A stretch of DNA of 64,000 nt from Halomonas chromatireducens (GTDB lineage Bacteria; Pseudomonadota; Gammaproteobacteria; Pseudomonadales; Halomonadaceae), in NCBI RefSeq assembly GCF_001545155.1, contig NZ_CP014226.1, positions 363,152-427,151 of the forward strand, written 5' to 3'. Position numbers and translations under genes: made by a program. The notes below the pieces were generated by a model. It searched no databases, had not been told where the DNA came from, and saw only the letters and a list, made by a program, of their open reading frames with translations. This document shows, in pieces, positions 60,284 to 64,000 of the stretch; within the stretch, counting starts at the first letter, position 1; every line of letters begins with the position of its first letter.

Positions 60284-62350
60284 TCAGCCTAACAGTGAGC
60301 GCAGCCCCGCAATGGCGTCCTTGCCCCGCGCCTGTTTTTTCTCCGGGTCTTCCCGGTCGGGCTGGCCTTCCCACTCCAGATCCTCCTGCGGCAGTTCGTC
60401 GAGGAACCGGCTGGGGGCGCAGTCCATCAGCTCGCCAAAGGCCTTGCGCTGGCGGGCCAGGGTCAGCGTCAGGGTGCGTCGCGCGCGGGTGATGCCCACA
60501 TAGGCGAGGCGTCGCTCCTCCTCCACGGTACCTGCCTCGATGGCGTTGCGGTGAGGCAGAAGCTCCTCCTCGAGCCCCATCAGGTAAACGTGAGGAAACT
60601 CCAGCCCCTTGGAGGCGTGCATGGTCAGCAGCTGTACCTTGTCGGTGTCGTCCTCCTCGGCCTGCTGCTCGAGGATGTCACGCAGCACCAGCCGGGAGAT
60701 GGCGGCTTCCACCGTATCCGTCTCGGTTTCCTCGCTGGCGGTGCTCTCTTCCGGGCTGATGTCTTCAGGGTCGGTCCGCATCGACTTCTCGAGCTGGTCG
60801 ATGAGGATCCAGACATTGCCCATGCGCTTCTCGGCGATGGTCGGCGCGCTGGCGTTCTGGTAGAGCCATGCCTCGTAGTCCATCTCGTGCAGCATGCTGC
60901 GGATGGCGGCAATCGCATCCCCGCCGTCCATCCGGCGGCGCACGCCGTCGATGAAGTGGGTGAAGCGCCCCAGGCGCTCCACCGCCCGGGCCGGAAGCTG
61001 CTGCTCCAGGCCCAGCTCGTGACAGGCGGCGAACAGCGAGGCGCCGCGCTCGGTGGCGTAGTTGGCCAGCTTCTCCAGGGTGCCGGGGCCGATCTCCCGG
61101 CGCGGCACGTTGACGATACGCAGGAAGGCGTTGTCGTCGGCCGGATTGATCAGCAGCCGCAGGTAGGCCATGGCGTCCTTGATCTCGTTGCGCGAGAAGA
61201 AGGAGGTGCCGCCGGAGAGCTTGTAGGGAATCTGGTAGTGCTGCAGCTTGAGCTCGAGCAGCCGCGCCTGGAAGTTGCCCCGATAGAGCACCGCGAAGTC
61301 GCGCCACTCCGCCCGCTCCTTGATGCGCCGGGTGAGTATCTCGCTGGCCACCCGCTCGGACTCGGCCTCCTCGTGGCTGTTGACCACCACGCGAATCGCC
61401 GCCCCCTGGCCCATCTCCGACCACAGGGTCTTCTCGTAGACGTGGGGGTTGTTGGCGATCAGGGTGTTGGCCGCCCGCAGGATGGTGCCGGTGGAACGGT
61501 AGTTCTGCTCCAGCTTGATCACGTTGAGCCGCGGGAAGTCCTCGCCCAGGGTCACCAGGTTCTCCGGCCGGGCACCGCGCCAGGCGTAGATCGACTGGTC
61601 GTCGTCGCCCACCACGGTGAAGGTCTTGCGCTCTTCCATCAGCAGCTTGACCAGCAGGTACTGCGAGACATTGGTGTCCTGGTACTCGTCCACCAGCATG
61701 TAGTGGATCTTGCGCCGCCAGCGTGCCAGCACGTCAGGGTTATCGCGCAGCAGCACCACCGGCAGCAGGATCAGGTCATCGAAGTCCACGGCATTGTACG
61801 CCTTGAGGTGACGCACGTAGGCTTCGTAGACCCTGGCGGCATACTGCTCGTTCTCGTCGGCGGCATGGGAGAGCGCTTGGCCGGGCAGGATGAGGTCGTT
61901 CTTCCACGCGGAAATCTGATGCTGGACCTGGTTGATCTGATCGGCGTCGACCTGGGCATCCTTGTTCATCAGGTCGCGCAGCAGCGCCTTGGCATCCTCG
62001 GAGTCGAACAGCGAGAAGCCCGGCTTGTAGCCCAGCGCCTTGAGCTCACCGCGAATGACGTTGAGCCCCAGGGTGTGGAAGGTCGAGACCGTCAGGCCAT
62101 GGCCCTCCTTGCCCTTGAGCATCGTCCCCACGCGCTCCTTCATCTCCCGGGCGGCCTTGTTGGTGAAGGTCACCGCGGCGATGCGGCGGGCGCTCATGCC
62201 GCACTCCTGGATCAGGTAGGCGATCTTGGTGGTGATAACGCTGGTCTTGCCGGATCCGGCGCCGGCCAGCACCAGGCAGGGGCCGTCGATATAGCGCACC
62301 GCTTCCTGCTGGCGAGGGTTGAGCTTGGCCAGGCGCTGCTTGATCGACAT
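60284..62350 (-). CDS. rep: ATP-dependent DNA helicase Rep
   Basis: A 688-residue superfamily-1 helicase that moves 3'-5' and clears replication forks. Walker A is LAGAGSGKTSVITTK, followed by AAVTFTNKAAREMKERV, MLVDEYQDTN, VVGDDDQSIYAWRGA, QLLTMHASKGLEFPHVYL and VGITRARRTLTLT. The opening LNPRQQEAVRYIDGPCLVLAGAGSGKT distinguishes Rep from UvrD, as does the length. Followed by trmL upstream on the same strand, 3 bp apart. Confidence 0.96.
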   Translation of the reverse strand: MSIKQRLAKLNPRQQEAVRYIDGPCLVLAGAGSGKTSVITTKIAYLIQECGMSARRIAAVTFTNKAAREMKERVGTMLKGKEGHGLTVSTFHTLGLNVIRGELKALGYKPGFSLFDSEDAKALLRDLMNKDAQVDADQINQVQHQISAWKNDLILPGQALSHAADENEQYAARVYEAYVRHLKAYNAVDFDDLILLPVVLLRDNPDVLARWRRKIHYMLVDEYQDTNVSQYLLVKLLMEERKTFTVVGDDDQSIYAWRGARPENLVTLGEDFPRLNVIKLEQNYRSTGTILRAANTLIANNPHVYEKTLWSEMGQGAAIRVVVNSHEEAESERVASEILTRRIKERAEWRDFAVLYRGNFQARLLELKLQHYQIPYKLSGGTSFFSRNEIKDAMAYLRLLINPADDNAFLRIVNVPRREIGPGTLEKLANYATERGASLFAACHELGLEQQLPARAVERLGRFTHFIDGVRRRMDGGDAIAAIRSMLHEMDYEAWLYQNASAPTIAEKRMGNVWILIDQLEKSMRTDPEDISPEESTASEETETDTVEAAISRLVLRDILEQQAEEDDTDKVQLLTMHASKGLEFPHVYLMGLEEELLPHRNAIEAGTVEEERRLAYVGITRARRTLTLTLARQRKAFGELMDCAPSRFLDELPQEDLEWEGQPDREDPEKKQARGKDAIAGLRSLLG

Positions 62351-62353
62351 GCT

Positions 62354-62836
62354 TCACTCCTTGCCGGCGAGATCGAGCGCGCCCGGATAGCCCAGCTGAC
62401 GCCAGGCCTCGAAGACGATCACCGCACAGGCGTTGGAAAGATTGAGGCTGCGGCTGTCGGGCAGCATGGGGATACGCAGCCGCTGCTCAGGGGGCAGCGC
62501 ATCGAGCATTGCCTGGGGCAGGCCGCGGGTCTCCGGGCCGAAGAGCAGAGCATCGCCCTCGCGGTAGGCCGGCTCATGATAGCCGGTGCGGCCCCGGGTC
62601 GAGACGGCGAACACCCGCTTGGGCGCTACCGCATCGAGAAAGGCCGGCCAGTCGCGATGCACCCTCACCGCGGCCCATTCATGGTAGTCGAGCCCGGCGC
62701 GCCGCAGGCGCTTGTCGTCGAGCACAAAGCCCAACGGCTCGATGAGATGCAACCGGAAGCCGGTATTGGCGCACAGCCGGATCAGGTTGCCGGTGTTGGG
62801 CGGTATTTCGGGTTCGTACAGCACGACATCGAGCAT
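62354..62836 (-). CDS. trmL: tRNA (cytidine/uridine-34 2'-O)-methyltransferase TrmL
   Basis: A 160-residue SPOUT methyltransferase that methylates the wobble ribose of tRNA-Leu using S-adenosylmethionine. Motifs are [31 protein letters not shown] and the knot motif [31 protein letters not shown] 62836 ([10 protein letters not shown]) is chosen for homology; an ATG at 62860 would add eight residues. Confidence 0.95.
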   Translation of the reverse strand: MLDVVLYEPEIPPNTGNLIRLCANTGFRLHLIEPLGFVLDDKRLRRAGLDYHEWAAVRVHRDWPAFLDAVAPKRVFAVSTRGRTGYHEPAYREGDALLFGPETRGLPQAMLDALPPEQRLRIPMLPDSRSLNLSNACAVIVFEAWRQLGYPGALDLAGKE

Positions 62837-62905
62837 GGCGACCTGCCAGTGAGAACGCATGCGGGCCCCCGCAGGGGCCCGCCGATACAGGGCATATTGC
62901 CGGTA

Positions 62906-63475
62906 TCAGAAACTCAGGCGCACGCCAACCTGCGCGCCCCGGTCCAGGGTGCGATTGCCGCGACCATTGTCGAAATCGGCCGCCGCCTGGCGCAGGCCCA
63001 CATAGCCATCCACGTTGGGAGTAAAGGAATAACGGGCACGAACACCCAGCTCGTAGCCGTCGTCCAGGTCACTGCTGGTCACCACGCTGGGCGTATAGAA
63101 ACCGTAGCCGCCCACCGAGACATCGGGCATCTGGGGCAGGAAGACATAGCCATAACCCCCCAGGCCCAGACCGCCGCCGTTGCCATGATCGGTATCGTAA
63201 TGGGTCCAGCGCGCGCCCACGCCGATATCACGGTCACGATTGCGCTGAACGCCGAGCAGCTGGGCATGATAAATGGTGGCATCGTCACGATAGTCGCTGT
63301 GAAGCACGCCGCCCCCCAGGTTGATACCATGCGCCAGCTCGCCGTTTGCCTCGAACTGCACCGCATCCGGGCCCAGGTTCAAGTCCAGGCTACCGGAAGC
63401 CGCGTGCGCCCCGCTCGCTGCCAGAAGGGCGCCCGCGAAGGTGGCAAGGGCAAACTGCCTCGTGAGGGTTTTCAT
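62906..63475 (-). CDS. YfaZ-family outer membrane protein
   Basis: A 189-residue beta-barrel type protein with a signal peptide (about 1-25, AHA|AS) and alternating-hydrophobicity strands ending in GAQVGVRLSF, the C-terminal phenylalanine signal for outer-membrane insertion. The LGGGVLHSDYRDDATIYHAQLLG and GYVFLPQMPDVSVGGYGFYTPSV blocks resemble YfaZ proteins. Role unknown. ATG 63475 has AAGGAG upstream. Confidence 0.83.
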   Translation of the reverse strand: MKTLTRQFALATFAGALLAASGAHAASGSLDLNLGPDAVQFEANGELAHGINLGGGVLHSDYRDDATIYHAQLLGVQRNRDRDIGVGARWTHYDTDHGNGGGLGLGGYGYVFLPQMPDVSVGGYGFYTPSVVTSSDLDDGYELGVRARYSFTPNVDGYVGLRQAAADFDNGRGNRTLDRGAQVGVRLSF

Positions 63476-63512
63476 CGAATGCTCCTTATTGGTGACATCT
63501 CATCGACAACGA

Positions 63513-63780
63513 CTAATCGACAGCGATACCGTAGCGGGCACGGTAGTCGCGGATGGCCTCGGCATGGCCGCTGAACGCCTCGCCGCCCTGCTCTTCCAGG
63601 TAGGCGAGCACCATATCCAGCGTCACGATGCTGATGACCGGCATGCCGTAACGTGCCTCGACTTCCTGAATGGCGCTCTGATGCTTGCCTGCACCTTCAT
63701 CCACACCGCACTCCTGCCGGTCCAGAGCGATGACAACTCCCACCGCCTGGGCGCCGGCGGCCTCGATCAGTGCCGTACTC
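63513..63780 (-). pseudogene. pyrE: Orotate phosphoribosyltransferase, C-terminal fragment
   Basis: Minus-strand translation reads LIEAAGAQAVGVVIALDRQE, then SAIQEVEARYGMPVISIVTL and YRARYGIAVD to the stop, the C-terminal 40% of OPRT. The segment after DRQE (CGVDEGAGKHQ) is longer than usual. The rest, including the PRPP-binding loop, is missing: at about 63765 the sequence passes without gap into a von Willebrand A gene on the other strand. It is therefore truncated unless the assembly is wrong. Confidence 0.8.
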
Positions 63781-64000
63781 GATGACCTTTCCGATTTCGC
63801 GGGTCAGCCTCGCCTGGTGGTGATGCTTACCGACGGTGAGGAGACCTGTGACGGGGATGTGGCCGCCTCCGTGGAGGCACTGATCGAGGAGGGGGTGGAC
63901 GTGCGCCTCAATATCGTCGGCTTCCATATCGACGAGATCGGCCTTCAGGCCGAGTTCGAGCGCTTTGCCGCCCGTGGCGGCGGCGAGTACTTCGATAGCC
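63760..64000 (+). CDS. von Willebrand factor A-domain protein, fragment (cut at both ends)
   Basis: Plus-strand translation gives SISAVLDDLSDFAGQPRLVV, then MLTDGEETCDGD and VRLNIVGFHID up to the window end, the middle of a VWA domain; DGEET is part of the metal-ion site region. The N-terminal part with the first MIDAS motif is missing at the junction with pyrE. The gene continues past the window, so its identity cannot be refined. Confidence 0.75.

Noticed and set aside
60551..63574. A 1007-codon plus-strand open frame across rep, trmL and the YfaZ-like gene
   Set aside because: It covers three clear genes on the other strand, is antisense to their codons, and has no motif; it is a product of high GC.
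1..64000. CRISPR arrays, insertion sequences, prophage or integrase genes
   Set aside because: No regularly spaced repeats, transposase motifs, phage structural genes or integrases were seen in the window.

Overview
The window is high-GC gammaproteobacterial DNA, most likely from Halomonas or a close relative in the Halomonadaceae. The genus is inferred from gene content and protein style (recC-recB-recD order, BCCT transporter, creatinine/sarcosine genes, several TTT and TRAP uptake systems, acidic secreted proteins); no rRNA marker is present. One protein-coding stretch near 3.2-5.2 kb is clearly AT-rich and looks transferred.

Layout. 0-2.9 kb: end of a GGDEF protein, a DUF6544-like membrane-anchored protein, a voltage-gated K+ channel and a decayed paralogue fragment. 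2.9-6.9 kb: an accessory patch with a fused SMC/ABC-type ATPase-TOPRIM (DUF4435-like) protein resembling PARIS/OLD phage-defence proteins, a wrecked PAP2 phosphatase gene, a copy of the recD 3' end and a hicAB toxin-antitoxin pair with its operator. 6.9-17.1 kb: recC-recB-recD in one tightly overlapped operon; RecB and RecD carry extra in-frame segments built on small palindromic repeats. 17.3-23.3 kb: a 5'-nucleotidase/flavin-reductase pair, an amidase, and a matB operon. 23.6-29.4 kb: a TTT tripartite uptake system, a D-2-hydroxyacid dehydrogenase/HAD dehalogenase pair and a GntR regulator. 29.5-31 kb: selO.

31-40.2 kb is a creatinine/creatine/sarcosine region: creatinase, BCCT carrier, creatininase, serine hydroxymethyltransferase, and sarcosine oxidase beta and delta subunits, with AraC and LysR regulators. 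The route is creatinine to creatine to sarcosine plus urea to glycine to serine, but the alpha and gamma subunits of sarcosine oxidase are not here. 40.7-53.5 kb is a co-directional run of 13 genes headed by a TRAP transporter and containing two amidohydrolases, a hydantoinase-type enzyme, two Asp/Glu-racemase-fold proteins, a DUF3830 protein, a second TTT transporter and a YgjV protein. A divergent GntR gene with a clear palindromic operator sits at its head. I read it as a catabolic operon for a cyclic amide or ureide-like compound; the substrate is unknown.

54-64 kb: a Crp/Fnr remnant, small ORFs, tRNA-Arg(CCG), a two-gene membrane unit of unknown function, lhgO, a dihaem cytochrome c with a very acidic linker, rep, trmL, a YfaZ-like gene, and finally a truncated pyrE abutting a truncated von Willebrand A gene. 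Broken or partial gene copies recur through the window (2.5, 5.3, 6.0, 19.0, 31.1, 54.7 and 63.7 kb), so duplication followed by decay is a theme here.
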